Origin: Acestrorhynchus altus | Lineage: Eukaryota > Chordata > Actinopteri > Characiformes > Acestrorhynchidae | Length of the DNA: 64,000 nucleotides | Assembly: GCA_034509495.1 (NCBI GenBank) | Contig: CM067507.1 | Span: forward strand, 34,285,860-34,349,859 | Reading direction: 5' to 3' | Notes under the pieces: model-generated | Seen by the model: the letters and a program-made list of their open reading frames with translations, nothing else | Told to the model about the DNA's origin: nothing | Databases searched by the model: none | Shown here: in pieces, positions 11,955 to 22,287 of the stretch | How positions within the stretch are numbered: position 1 is the first letter of the stretch | Layout: every line of letters starts with the position of its first letter | Translations under genes and position numbers: made by a program

Positions 11955-12090
11955 ACTAGGTTCTCCACCTTTGCAAAGAACCCTATATCAAGATAAAGTT
12001 CAATTCCGAGCCATGGTTCTTTGAGTTGCCACATCATATATATTCAATATCGTCACCACAGACCCCTTACAGAACCCTTTTTTAAGTAGC
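11955..12090. repeat. GGTTCT/AGAACC-type dispersed repeat
   Basis: Repeated words AGGTTCTCCACC, AAAGAACCCTATAT, ATGGTTCTTTGAG and CAGAACCCTTTTTTAAG alternate on both strands, giving inverted-repeat character. A similar element flanks the SINE at 52.7 kb. Confidence 0.5.
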
Positions 12091-13494
12091 AGAACCAGGT
12101 GTGTATAGAACTCCCCGAGTTAAACCCACCTCATTAATAACACCTGACTGACGTGACTGATCACGTCCAGTGAAAATAATGTCCGTCCTCTGTGATCCGA
12201 GCTGCATGTTCTTCTCCAAAGAAAGCGATGGACCTCAGTGATTAGAGCTGCATGCTGTGTCAGGTGCAGGGCCTGACTGATTGCTCCTTGTGTCTTCTTT
12301 GCAGTGGATGATTATGGAAATGGCTCGGAGAGAGCCCATCGTTGCATCTAAGTGTTTATCTGAGCCGGCCCTGATTGCTGCACAGGGCATGGCTCATCTC
12401 TCAGGATCTCTTCTGATGGTAGCATTTAGCTCAGGGTCACATTGGACAAAGTGAGAGCTGCATTGCTGCCTGCAGTGCCAGAGATGTTTCAGGAGAAACT
12501 GAACCACCATCAATTGTAGTTTTTGAGAGCTCGACAAAAAATAGCAAAGAGATTATTATCACGTGTGGATCATACTCACATGTGTAGTCTCTACTCCATC
12601 AGTTTTGAATAGGCCAGCAATAGCATATGTTCTTTTATCCATCATTCAAAATGTGACGAGCGAGTCTTTAAAGATGTGCTCAGGGATAAAGGCCTTGTTA
12701 GATCAAACTCTATGTCCTTGATGAGTGTTCGTAGATGCTCTTATAGACCCATCAAATCCCAATAGAATCAAACACTGCTGTTAATTGATTTCCTGCGATG
12801 AATTACCTGCAGGCCTGATCCAGCGCAGACATAATGACATTTTAAATATGATTGCACAACACAAAACAATGACAACAACCACCCTGGAAACCTATCGAAT
12901 TACCGCCAGCTCTGCTCGTCAATACCCGCACGGCCCACTGCACCATACGCTGATAAGAAGGCGGCACGCCTAACAAGTTCCTCTCATTTAATTTTTTATG
13001 ATTGTTAGCTCAGCAAATGCCAATATAGTTATTAAGGTCAAGGCAGCACCTGAACACACTTCATCAAGCTCCTTGAGACACCACGGACAGATCAATAGAT
13101 CTGGGAGATGGGAAGTTAGACAGTCTGTTTGTCTCTCTGGAAGTGCGAGCCTTGCAGGATCTTGCTTTATGTAAGTGCGCTCACAAGAGACAAAAATGAT
13201 TTGAAAAGACCTCTTTGAGTCAGAGCTAAGTTCTGTTTTGATTCTCACATGGATTTACCGACCTAGTGCCATGTGAGAGCTACTGCATCACATGGTAGGA
13301 CGTACAGGACTGCTGAGGACTCACTGATGCGGCTGAATTAATTGATAAGAAATCAATTAATTGATCAAAATCAACCTAACATTCAAAGATAATTATTATT
13401 TTACAGTCAAAGCTCTTGAATGGAATTGCACACTCACTTTTGGGAAAAAAAACAAATACACATAGTGCATCCAAGAAGCCTAATGAAAGCCTAA
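12091..13494. other. Mostly single-copy DNA; one exon-like segment
   Basis: No recognised repeat. A pyrimidine-rich acceptor-like TGTGTCTTCTTTGCAG ends at 12304 and is followed by 48 open codons to a TGA near 12450. The translated product is not recognised and no donor site is evident, so no gene is called. The rest shows no supported feature. Confidence 0.35.
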
Positions 13495-14120
<626 letters not shown>

Positions 14121-14756
14121 ATGGACAGATGGAGAATATTGTTTTTATAATTGTGGTTGACACCAATCAATGAGCACTCAGACATGTTCCTCTTGTTTGT
14201 CACTAATGCAGTGATAGTTATTCACACCCACTGTACCATGTAAACAGACTCTCGCTGTTTACCGCTGTCTCCAGCATGAAGCTACTGTCAATTAAACAGC
14301 CTGTGTTCACACTTGACTCCTGATACGAGCCATACCACACAAACACATGTGGGCAGTTTGACAAATGAAATAAACATTTACTGCCTCGTCTTCCTTTCGC
14401 AACAGATGAGCTCCATCAGGCTCTCGGTGGAGGCCGTTTTTTGTGTTTTGTTGTTTTTTCATTTTTTTTTTTACCCCATCGCTTTCCTCTCTGTGTTCAT
14501 CTGAGCGCTGCACTTCCTGCGGGCCACGGCTGTGATATTGCTGTTTACCAGAGTCCTGCCTGATTACTAATAACGCCTAACCTTTTTGTAGCCTGGCAAG
14601 GCATTCATCAAAGAGAGGACTGATTACATTCATTCAGCAGGTATGCAGAAGATCCACACCATGAGTCAGTGAGGAGGAGCAGAGGGGGCAGAGGGGTGAG
14701 GAGGCAGCTGGGAGAAGATCAGCAGCAGCAGAGAGAGACTGTAGATGGTGGATGGA
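14121..14756. other. Unassigned DNA
   Basis: No gene. It contains a T-rich stretch at 14440-14475 and a purine-rich run just before the GA tract. Confidence 0.4.
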
Positions 14757-14783
14757 GGAGAGAGAGAGAGAGACAGAGAGAGA
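14757..14783. repeat. Imperfect (GA)n
   Basis: GAGAGAGAGAGAGACAGAGAG-type tract. Confidence 0.9.
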
Positions 14784-14895
14784 GCAGGTAGACATGTTTA
14801 CACACATTCGCAATTGATGTTGTGTAAAGTGGTGAAGACACTTGTGACTTGGTCTGTTGTGCCCAGCAGTTGCTGTCCAGTCTCCCTGTTGATGA

Positions 14896-14897
<2 letters not shown>

Positions 14898-14953
<56 letters not shown>
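14898..14953. repeat. (CA)n microsatellite
   Basis: Pure CA tract. Frames crossing it on both strands are artefacts. Confidence 0.98.
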
Positions 14954-14954
<1 letters not shown>

Positions 14955-15004
14955 CATATCACCAAGAATAAGGATGACAACCAAATAACACACATATATG
15001 CTCT

Positions 15005-15530
15005 CTCTCTGTGGTCACTGAGCTGGTACTTGGTCAGGATCCATCCTTGTTGTGGATCTCTGACGGTCAGAAGACAGGGTTCCAGTCTGTACTCTCTTTT
15101 TGAAAAGGATCTGGTTCTCCCAGTGTTTTACATACCTGGTCTTACTGTTATTGATGAGCTGGTTGATGTTTACAGGTGGTTGTTGGACAGTGCTGTGGTG
15201 TGTATTAGGACCCGTTTGAGGGTCAGTGAGGGAATCTGTTCAGGGGTCAGTTCCTGGCTCTGTAGCACTTTGAACTGCAGAGACACTTTGGGACTTGGCT
15301 TTAAGTGCCTCCAGAATGCTTAAGTGCTTCCTAATTCTGCATGCAGCAGTTGGTGTTTTGCTTTTGGACTTTAAGAATCATTGTACACAATTCAGCCTGC
15401 AGGACTTCTGGTGGATACCCCGCTCTCGCACAGCGCAATGGGCTGGATCACACCATCAAATAATTTACACTAGAGTGAGACTGGAGGAACAATATTGTAA
15501 AACCTCCTCCTGATTGCATAAAGAGCTCTG
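15005..15530 (-). mobile_element. Possible antisense LINE or other retroelement 3' fragment
   Basis: On the minus strand at about 15005-15110 a frame reads VRDPQQGWILTKYQLSDHRE. It resembles the ILT(R/K)Y.LSDH.-type segment near the C-terminal zinc-binding end of some fish non-LTR retrotransposon proteins. The similarity is short and judged from memory, the remainder is interrupted, and no poly-A or 3' tail was identified. Low confidence. Confidence 0.3.
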
Positions 15531-15738
15531 CAGGCTTTAATATACAAACACAAATAAACATAAATTAAGACACATCTAATCAATAACACGTCAGAGTCCG
15601 ATCATCTGTTATAGGAGTATCATCAGGGCCGAGGGTCTTCACTACACACTGATAAGGATAGTGCTGATTTGTGTACACTGCTTTCATTGTGCCAATTAAC
15701 ACACAGACAAATGATCATACCATCTCTCACAATCCCCT

Positions 15739-15740
<2 letters not shown>

Positions 15741-15781
<41 letters not shown>

Positions 15782-15782
15782 G
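15741..15782. repeat. (GA)n microsatellite
   Basis: Direct reading; one GG interruption at 15771. Confidence 0.97.
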
Positions 15783-15902
15783 TGTTTAACCAATTATCTT
15801 ACAGACCATACAGTTAATGCAGTGTGTGAGTGAGACATGTCCTCTATGTCTAATATTTGCAACCAATCAAATCAAGTAGACTCCATGTGCTGTGTTCATA
15901 TT

Positions 15903-16126
15903 AGTACAGTGTTGTTGTGTAGTTAGACTGTGTCCATTACACTCTAAGCACTGTGTTAGATTGTGTTAATTACACTGTAAGCATTGTGTAAGTGGAATGT
16001 GTTGGTTACACTGTACGTACTGTGTAGTTGTGTAAATGGATTGTCTGAACTACATAGTAAGACATGTGCAGCTGGATTGTGTTGATTATACTGTAAGTAC
16101 TGTGTAGTTAGACTGTGCTGAACTAC
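15903..16126 (+). repeat. Degenerate 36-38 bp minisatellite
   Basis: About six units of a motif like TACTGTGTAGTTAGACTGTG then TTGATTACACTGTAAG. The last unit (from about 16090) is nearest the consensus. Units differ in length by a few bases. Confidence 0.75.
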
Positions 16127-16307
16127 AGGGAACGTCTGACCTCTGTAATTGAAACCCAAGGTTTCTGTACCAAATATTAAGTTCTGTTTTTCTACTGTTT
16201 CCTGTTGTACGAAACGAGCGTCCAGTTGGGTAAATCTTACAGTCCACCCTGTAGAGTTATTATTATGAGCCAGTGATGCTGAATCCGTTTAACTCGGCTT
16301 GTGTTCT

Positions 16308-16347
16308 GTTATATGATTACTCAGTGCTGTTTAAGTAATTATATAAC
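16308..16347. repeat. Short imperfect inverted repeat
   Basis: Arms GTTATATGATTACT and AGTAATTATATAAC pair with one mismatch around a 12-base loop. It may be the relic of a small foldback element. Confidence 0.6.
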
Positions 16348-16524
16348 AGGATTGTGGAAATGGCTTGTTTTTAACCCAGCATCCTTTTCGTTTTGGAGTG
16401 CGGGGAGGTTCTCCCAAAAGCAATTACAAAAATTCTCTAAACAGCCACATAATCAGTTTGCATCAGTTTGGTGAGGAAACTTTATTTTACTCTGAAAGCC
16501 AGTGTTACCAGTGTTATTGTAAAA

Positions 16525-16627
16525 TACACTGAACGGATAAAAAGATTTCTTCAAACATTAAGAGTATTTAAAAAACTGCTTTGGATGGAGTAACTGTCTC
16601 TACTGTCCAGGTATGGCTTTCTGGAAG
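16525..16627 (+). mobile_element. M1 MITE, 5' fragment
   Basis: The piece has M1 words GGAGTAACTGTCTCTACTGT and CCAGGTATGGCTTTCTGGAA. The left inverted repeat is eroded and the 3' part is lost, ending against a TTTA microsatellite (16628-16658). Confidence 0.6.
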
Positions 16628-16658
16628 ATTTATTTATTCATTTATTTATTTATTTACT
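16628..16658. repeat. (TTTA)n microsatellite
   Basis: Direct reading, imperfect at both ends. Confidence 0.9.
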
Positions 16659-16664
16659 ATTAGT

Positions 16665-16958
16665 TGTAATGTCCAGCCAAGGGACGGAGGATGCAAATGC
16701 AGGCAGGTTTATTGACCAAAAACACCAAGCAAAAATCGTAGTCAGGAACAGAAGGATCAATAACCAGAGAACACAAAACCAATACAGAACGCTCGATAAG
16801 ACACAGAAGTGGCAATATCTCGCAGCTAAACTGCATGAGTCCCAGTCTAAATAGTCTGGTTGATTGAAGACTGGCTCACAGGTGTGTGGAAGGGCGGAGT
16901 CAGCCTCTAATATTCAGGTGAGGCTGATCTTAAAGGTGCAGCACGTACAGGTGTGACA
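16665..16958. mobile_element. Solo-LTR-like element 1
   Basis: The 294-bp unit begins TGTAATGTCC, ends AGGTGTGACA (TG…CA termini) and is flanked by the 5-bp direct repeat TTAGT (16660-16664 and 16959-16963). The interior has GATGCAAATGCAGGCAGGTT and TATTGACC, words that recur in the related unit at 63.3 kb. There is no internal gag/pol region, so it reads as a solo LTR or other short retroelement. Strand is not determined. The 61-codon frame inside is incidental. Confidence 0.65.
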
Positions 16959-16969
16959 TTAGTCAAACA

Positions 16970-17435
16970 AATGAGTCAAAAATATTTCACTTGCTCATTT
17001 ATTTGTTGAGGAAAATCATCCAATTTTACATAGTAAGTGGAAAAGTGTCTGGTGTGACCCCCTTATTTCCAGTAATTTATGATTTGTCCTGCACATTGAC
17101 CTGGAGGAGGTTTAGCAGAGCTTCAGCTCTGTTATGTTGGTGGGTTTCCCTCCCATGACCTGCTTGCTTCAGGTCCTTCAATGTTTCTATTGGATTATGG
17201 TCAGAATTATGGTCATGACTCGATCAATAACTTTATTCTTCTCTGGTAAAAGGGACTTTTGTGCTTAGGGTCATTGTCTTGGTGCATGGCCAAGGCACAT
17301 TCAATGGTCCACCTTACCAGAGTACTAACATTTAGTTCATATCACCACTTCATGACTTTTTCAGGTTTTTCATTCTGTTTTCTATTATGCTCTGTGTATG
17401 TTCAGTCACTCTCTGTGATTGACTGGTCCTGGACT
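16970..17435. other. Unclassified, probably old transposon DNA
   Basis: Phrases such as GTCATTGTCTTGGTGCATGG and GGAGGAGGTTTAGCAGAGCT resemble antisense fish DNA-transposon sequence, but no domain survives. Not assigned. Confidence 0.3.
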
Positions 17436-17439
17436 GTCC

Positions 17440-17530
17440 CGGTCTTTTGCCTAATGATTTCAGGTGTGCTCCAGACCCACCACGGCCCTGAGCAGGAAGA
17501 TGCAAATACGGTAATGGACAGATGAATGGC
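17440..17530 (+). mobile_element. S-B SINE tail fragment
   Basis: It has the S-B tail order: GATTTCAGGTGTGCTCCAGA, then CCCACCACGGCCCTGAGCAG, ending in ATGGACAGATGAATGG. Compare the tail at 43150. Confidence 0.6.
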
Positions 17531-17607
17531 AGTTGGCATTGGCTAGTTTCGGTTTGTTTACCTCCAGTTTTCATGTATCCTTGGTACTGGTTTGGTTAAG
17601 TTTAGTG

Positions 17608-17677
17608 GTTGGTGTGGCATAATAGGAAAAACACTGCCTTCATGGGACAGACTGGGATTCAGTTCCCCGAATTGACT
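17608..17677 (+). mobile_element. tRNA-like SINE head, interrupted by a solo LTR
   Basis: GTGTGGCATAATAGGAAAAA resembles a polymerase III A box and GACTGGGATTCAGTTCCCC resembles a B box about 40 bases later. The sequence is broken at the LTR-like insertion starting at 17683. Confidence 0.45.
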
Positions 17678-17682
17678 CTACC

Positions 17683-18176
17683 TGTCATGTGTGGACAGGA
17701 AATGCAGGGGTAGATGATTTAATTAAATAAAGATAAACAAAGCTGGGACTCAAACAAAACCGGGGACTACAAACTAACACTAAATAAAACAAAATAAGCT
17801 ACAACAAAACAGGAGGTAACAATACTAACATCCAGGGAAGGGAACAAAGCTAACCAGCAACAAACTGAGAGAAACAAAGACTACAAACCAAAAACAAGCT
17901 ACACTTACTTACAGAAACAAAATGCTAACTATGCTAACGAACCAGGGTGCTAACAAACAGGGTAGGTAACAGAAGGACTGACAAAGACAGACTGAAACAA
18001 CATGACATTGATCACACCTGTGACATGATAACGAGGAGGCAGGGTTACAGTGCAGACACAGATGGGAATGGGCGGAGCAAGGGAGGAGACTAGGACAAAA
18101 AAAAACAACCCAGGAAACAACAACATCAAGACAGGAAGACAGAGGTATACTGGATTGACAAAGGGCAGACATGACA
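17683..18176. mobile_element. Solo-LTR-like element 2 with perfect target duplication
   Basis: The 494-bp unit starts TGTCATG and ends CATGACA. It is flanked on both sides by CTACC (17678-17682 and 18177-18181), a 5-bp target duplication typical of many LTR retrotransposons. The interior is A-rich on the plus strand (AAACAAAACC, CTAACAAACAGGG) and carries ACATGATAACGAGGAGGCAG with GGGTTACAG and GGGCGGAGC, shared with the fragment at 63.4 kb. No protein-coding interior. The 87- and 75-codon minus frames are incidental. Confidence 0.75.
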
Positions 18177-18181
18177 CTACC

Positions 18182-18837
18182 TGCTTAATGCCAAAAATGC
18201 GAATGTAAACCTCTTACCCCTAAACACCAGGTTAGGAGAAAAACAACACAGCAGTTTTTCCAACGCAGTTTATAGCATTGGATTTTTTTCTTGCTGGAAA
18301 GTAACTGATTGTCCACGTAGTGTCACACCAAGAATTACACACTCCAGAACTGGAAACTGGATTCAAGGTCCAGATTTGAAGACATCTGCCCTTGGGACAG
18401 AGGAAGTATTTATGGCAAGCAGACCAAACTACACCAAGAGCAGTCCTTGGGCAAGACTTATATCACGTTCTCCTACCTGTGTAACAGGATTCAAACCGTG
18501 GCTCTCAAAAAGAACCTCAGACATGTCATAAATGTTCAGTTATTTCTCGTGTGTTTCTATTCTGTTTGCTTGTTGCATCACCCTGTCTCTTCATTTTCTT
18601 ATTAAACCTAAATAAATGTCTTCTGTTTGCCCCAGAGAGCTTTGTTACAAGTACCTCGTCCCTTTACGTCCATGCAAAGCTTATTATTGTATATTATTAT
18701 TGTAACAATATTCGTTCCCGCTCTGCTTCGTTACACATGCTGAGAATCACTTAGAACTGAATAAAAAATTGTGTTTTTATTGTTGTTCCTACACAAGCTT
18801 TCTTTTGTGTGAATTCAATAATAAAACACTGCAGGCA
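18182..18837. other. Unassigned DNA
   Basis: No supported gene or repeat. Confidence 0.4.
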
Positions 18838-19325
18838 TTTGCGGTTGTTGTAGCGTTACTAAACAGTTGGTATTGTGGATGACTGTTGCTATGCTCTGAT
18901 TAAGCAGGTTGATATGGTATCCCACATGGTTGCAATGGGGTTGCTAGGCAGTCACTCTGCTGTAACTAAACATGTTGACATGGTATCCCAAGTGGTTGCA
19001 ACGGAGTCGCTGTGTTGTAGCTAAGCAGGTTGCTGTGCTATCCCACTGTGATCCTTTTGTGGTTGCTAGGCAGTTTCTAATATGCTCCAAGTGGTTTTAA
19101 GGATGTTGAATAGGCGCTGCTGGGTAGTATCTATATGGTTGTACTAGATGGTTGCTAAGGTGGAGTTAAATGGTTGCAATGTGGAAAGTGGTTACTAGGT
19201 TGTAGGTTGGTAGGGTGCAACAAACTAATTGTTAAGCCGTGTTAGACTTGCTGGAGTGCTCCAAGGCGGTTGCTATGTTATTCCAATAGGTGGTTGCTAT
19301 GGTATCCCAGGTGGTTGCAAGAGTG
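18838..19325 (+). repeat. Degenerate GGTTGCTA-type minisatellite
   Basis: At least fifteen GGTTGC-related words alternate with ATGGTATCCCA(A/G)GTGG and TTGCTAGGCAGT. The best pair is near 19285-19320. The reverse complement style (AACCATCC, CTAGGCAACC) recurs at 54355-54545. Spacing is irregular. Confidence 0.75.
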
Positions 19326-20137
19326 CATCACGAAGACATAAGAGGAGAGCATGAATATTTTCTGTCCACAAAGTTCCACCATTCGACGCAGAACAAGAAG
19401 ACAAAGGAATAATGTTGCACATTGCTTTGCCAATTATATACAGTAATATATTATATGCAAATGTATGAGAATAATACAATTTAAAAAGATGAATAATGGA
19501 TAAAGAAACAAAGAGAGTCTAATCTTTACACTAGTGTTCAGATTACCAGTGAAAACCAATTACCAGAGTTAAACATGGAAATGCGCATCCGAGGTTATCT
19601 AACGAGAAGGGAAATTAAATCCGTGATTGAATATTGTGACTACAGGCTAGAAGAATAGATTAAAGTTCACAGGTCAATTTGCATAGTAACTATTTGCAGA
19701 GTGTTACACTCTGTCCAGAGCCTGAAATGTTTCATATTGGTGTAGTGGAGCCATTACAGGAAGAAACATTTCACAACTGGGGTTCAAAAGATCTAAAGGT
19801 GCCATTGGCTAATGGTGAAGATGTTCCTATGGGAATGGTTTAGTGACGCCATTAGTATCGTTATAGAATTGCCTACAAAATCCCGAAGCAAAAACATGGA
19901 AATCATTAGCACCTGGTTAATTTCAGATGAGTGCACCTCTTCTCCTGAACTTCACCTCAGCCCTTCCTGGGTTAATTAAGTTTTTCATGGCTGGCGTGGT
20001 TGGTTTCTAATTTCCCATATTTATGACCAGTTCAATGGAGATTTGTCCAGAGGGTATTTCTGACTTTAGCCCAGTATACTGGAACCCAGACCAGGAAGAA
20101 GAAGATGAGAAGATGGATGGATGGTTAGTTGGTATTG
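19326..20137. other. Unassigned DNA, includes one arm of a local duplication
   Basis: No gene. Bases 19842-19915 match 21523-21597 in direct orientation (GAATTGCCTACAAAATCC, then AAAACATGGAAATCATT). A fragment near 20070-20130 ending in GATGGATGGATGG resembles an S-B tail. Confidence 0.45.
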
Positions 20138-20753
20138 ATCACTTAAGTTGAACGTACATCTTGTCTGCTCCATGTTGAGATGCCAATAGAATAGGACTCT
20201 CTGGGAGCAGACAAAACACAAACCTATTAACCATGTCTAACGCCAGGCATGAGCTAGAGGGGTATGAAGCCCCCTAGCATTGAGCTGTGGAGCAGTGGAA
20301 CTGTGTTCTGTGGAATGATGGAGCTCCATCCAATATAGTATTTGGGATAAGTTGGGGGTGAGGTGGGACATTCGCAGACAGGGCATCTCATAATGCAAGT
20401 CTAGTACAAGCTGCATTCTAACCAAGAGGGAACAGAACAGCCCAGCTGTCTTACGCCTTCAGCATGCACTTTGTTTTCCAGTCAGCTGTTATGATGAACC
20501 AGTTTGATTTGATGATTGTCCTCTATCACCCCCCTGAGTGCTGTGGGTTTGAACTGCCACAGTAACATATGTTTGTTCAGCAGGACTGTGTGTTTGCTGA
20601 GTGTTGGCCAGGTGTTCCTATTGCGCTGAGTGTGTTTCTGACCTAACACTGTGGTCACTGAGTGCAATCAAATCCTCACAGCAACACTCCAAAGTACAGT
20701 CTTCCCTGGACAATAGAGACAGTCACTCCAACAAAGACAGGATACACTTTTTT

Positions 20754-21307
20754 TTACCTCTTAGTGCATAAGGTTTAAACACATTGCAGGCAGTTACATG
20801 CAAGTGTTTCGGGCTTCATATTTCAGGATCAAAGTAGCGTAAAGACACGACACACAAATCATAACAAACTACAAATTAAATCCCAGTTTAAATGCCAACG
20901 GAGCTTCCAGTGCTTGTTCACATGCTCAACCTGCATGTAGACTCTGTGAGACTGATCAGTGAAAAGGGGCGGGGCTGATGACATCACTGACCCAGATACT
21001 GGGTTATAGGGGTAGATGAAAAAGAAGGGTGCGCAGTGTTCAAATTTCAAAATAAAAGTCCTGAGAAGGGATAATACTGTCACTTACATAAATAGTAAAA
21101 CTAATTAAAAACATTTATTTGTTTTTCATTGTATTTAGACCACCGTCAAGTATTTTAAAGAACTTATTTTTTGTAAATATCCTTTTCAACCTGATCTTTA
21201 CAAACAATTTGCCAAAATGCTTCCAATGTCAGCTCAGACCATGCTGGATGATTAGAGTTGTAAAGTGTTTTTTAGTCCTTATAAACAAAATAAGTAAATA
21301 ATACAAT

Positions 21308-21358
<51 letters not shown>

Positions 21359-21457
21359 TTTACTTTTCACTTTTTCTTTTTTTTTTTTTTTTTCAAAACA
21401 AAAGTTCATTAAACTATGAAAACATCCCACAAATTGTCCCAGGGTTCAAAAGGTTAA
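20754..21457 (+). mobile_element. PBN copy C, complete, nested in M1
   Basis: Complete 704-bp element. Left end TTACCTCTTAG (TTAA target with one change), right end AGGGTTCAAAAGGTTAA. Order: GGCAGTTACATG arm; CATACA/TGTAGACTC with one GC-box unit (AAGGGGCGGGGCTGATGAC); ACATCACTGACCCAGATACT; AATAAAAGTCCTGAGAAGGG; ATT microsatellite; CATCCCACAAATTG; terminus. It has no coding capacity for a transposase, so movement would need an enzyme from elsewhere. This copy defines the plus orientation of the family. Confidence 0.82.
21310..21393. repeat. (TTA)n plus poly-T
   Basis: ATT run at 21310-21358, then a T run to about 21393, inside PBN copy C. Confidence 0.95.
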
Positions 21458-21522
21458 TATCATTGGTCTTAGAAGAAAGAGCAGGTGCTCCAATATTTCT
21501 GTACGTAGAGTGTGTGATTTAT

Positions 21523-22251
21523 CAGTGCCAGTAGTAATGCTGTAGAATTGCCTACAAAATCCTGAGGCTAAAACATGGAAATCATTGAAGCCTGTATTAG
21601 ATTAGTTTGTTAATGTTAAGACTGTATTGAATTAGGTATCTGAGGATGAGGCATGAGCTCTACCAGTGCGTGCTATATGCATATATCTGATGAAGAAAAG
21701 CACTATAGTGAGTACAGCTGCAGTCTGTTGCGCAGGAATTCAGCTGTGGTTAAATTGCATTTTTACTAATTTGTAAGTCAAACATCTGCATCTTGCTCAT
21801 GGAAGCAATTTCAGAAATGGAAAAAAACAATATTGCAATGCGATATTTGAAAGCCACTGAGGGTTCAGTGTTTATTTGAGCTGCTCCCTCCAGAAAGAGA
21901 GCAGATGTAAGCCCCCCGTCTCTCCTCTCAGGCAAGATCTAAACATTCAGATGGATGGAGTTTATTCGACCGCCACCATGTGTTTCACCAGGGCCCTCTG
22001 GTAAACTGCAGAACCAAACACAGCATGACTGCTATCTGTCTTAGGCTGGGGATTAGACCAGCGCCTGATTCATTACACGCCTATTCACAGCTTTCCATAA
22101 CAACTTGAAAAAGAAGGGTAGTGCTATCTGTATGCGTCTCTGAAGCACTCAAAAAGCTGAAAAATAGCACCACAATACCACCTTTAACAGAGAGGTATGA
22201 ACACGACTAAATTCCAGCCCAAATCTTTTGGCCTCTGGAGAAAAATGACTA

Positions 22252-22253
<2 letters not shown>
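21523..22253. other. Second arm of local duplication, then single-copy DNA
   Basis: 21523-21597 matches 19842-19915. The rest (to the TG tract) has no recognised repeat and balanced composition. No gene is supported. Confidence 0.45.
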
Positions 22254-22284
<31 letters not shown>

Positions 22285-22287
22285 TGG
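22254..22287. repeat. (TG)n microsatellite
   Basis: Direct reading with one ATG interruption. Confidence 0.96.

Larger units (their letters stand above)
20138..21515 (-). mobile_element. M1 MITE carrying nested insertions
   Basis: M1 in minus orientation. Left part from TTAAGTTG and CCAATAGAATAGGACTCTCT to GGAATGATGGAGCTCCATCC (about 20340), then an unrelated segment (20371-20650), then TGCAATCAAATCCTCACAGC to ACTCCAACAAAGACAGGATA. PBN copy C interrupts at 20754-21457. M1 resumes with CATTGGTCTTAGAAGAAAGA and ends GGTGCTCCAATATTTCTGTA (about 21515). Reading across the insertion restores the M1 order seen at 46.2 kb. Confidence 0.82.

Noticed and set aside
14745..15323. 192-codon plus-strand frame as a gene
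   Set aside because: It runs through a GA tract and a CA microsatellite and is antisense to a possible retroelement fragment.
17683..18176. Full LTR retrotransposon with 16665-16958 as its partner LTR
   Set aside because: The two units differ in length and sequence, each has its own target duplication, and no gag/pol lies between.
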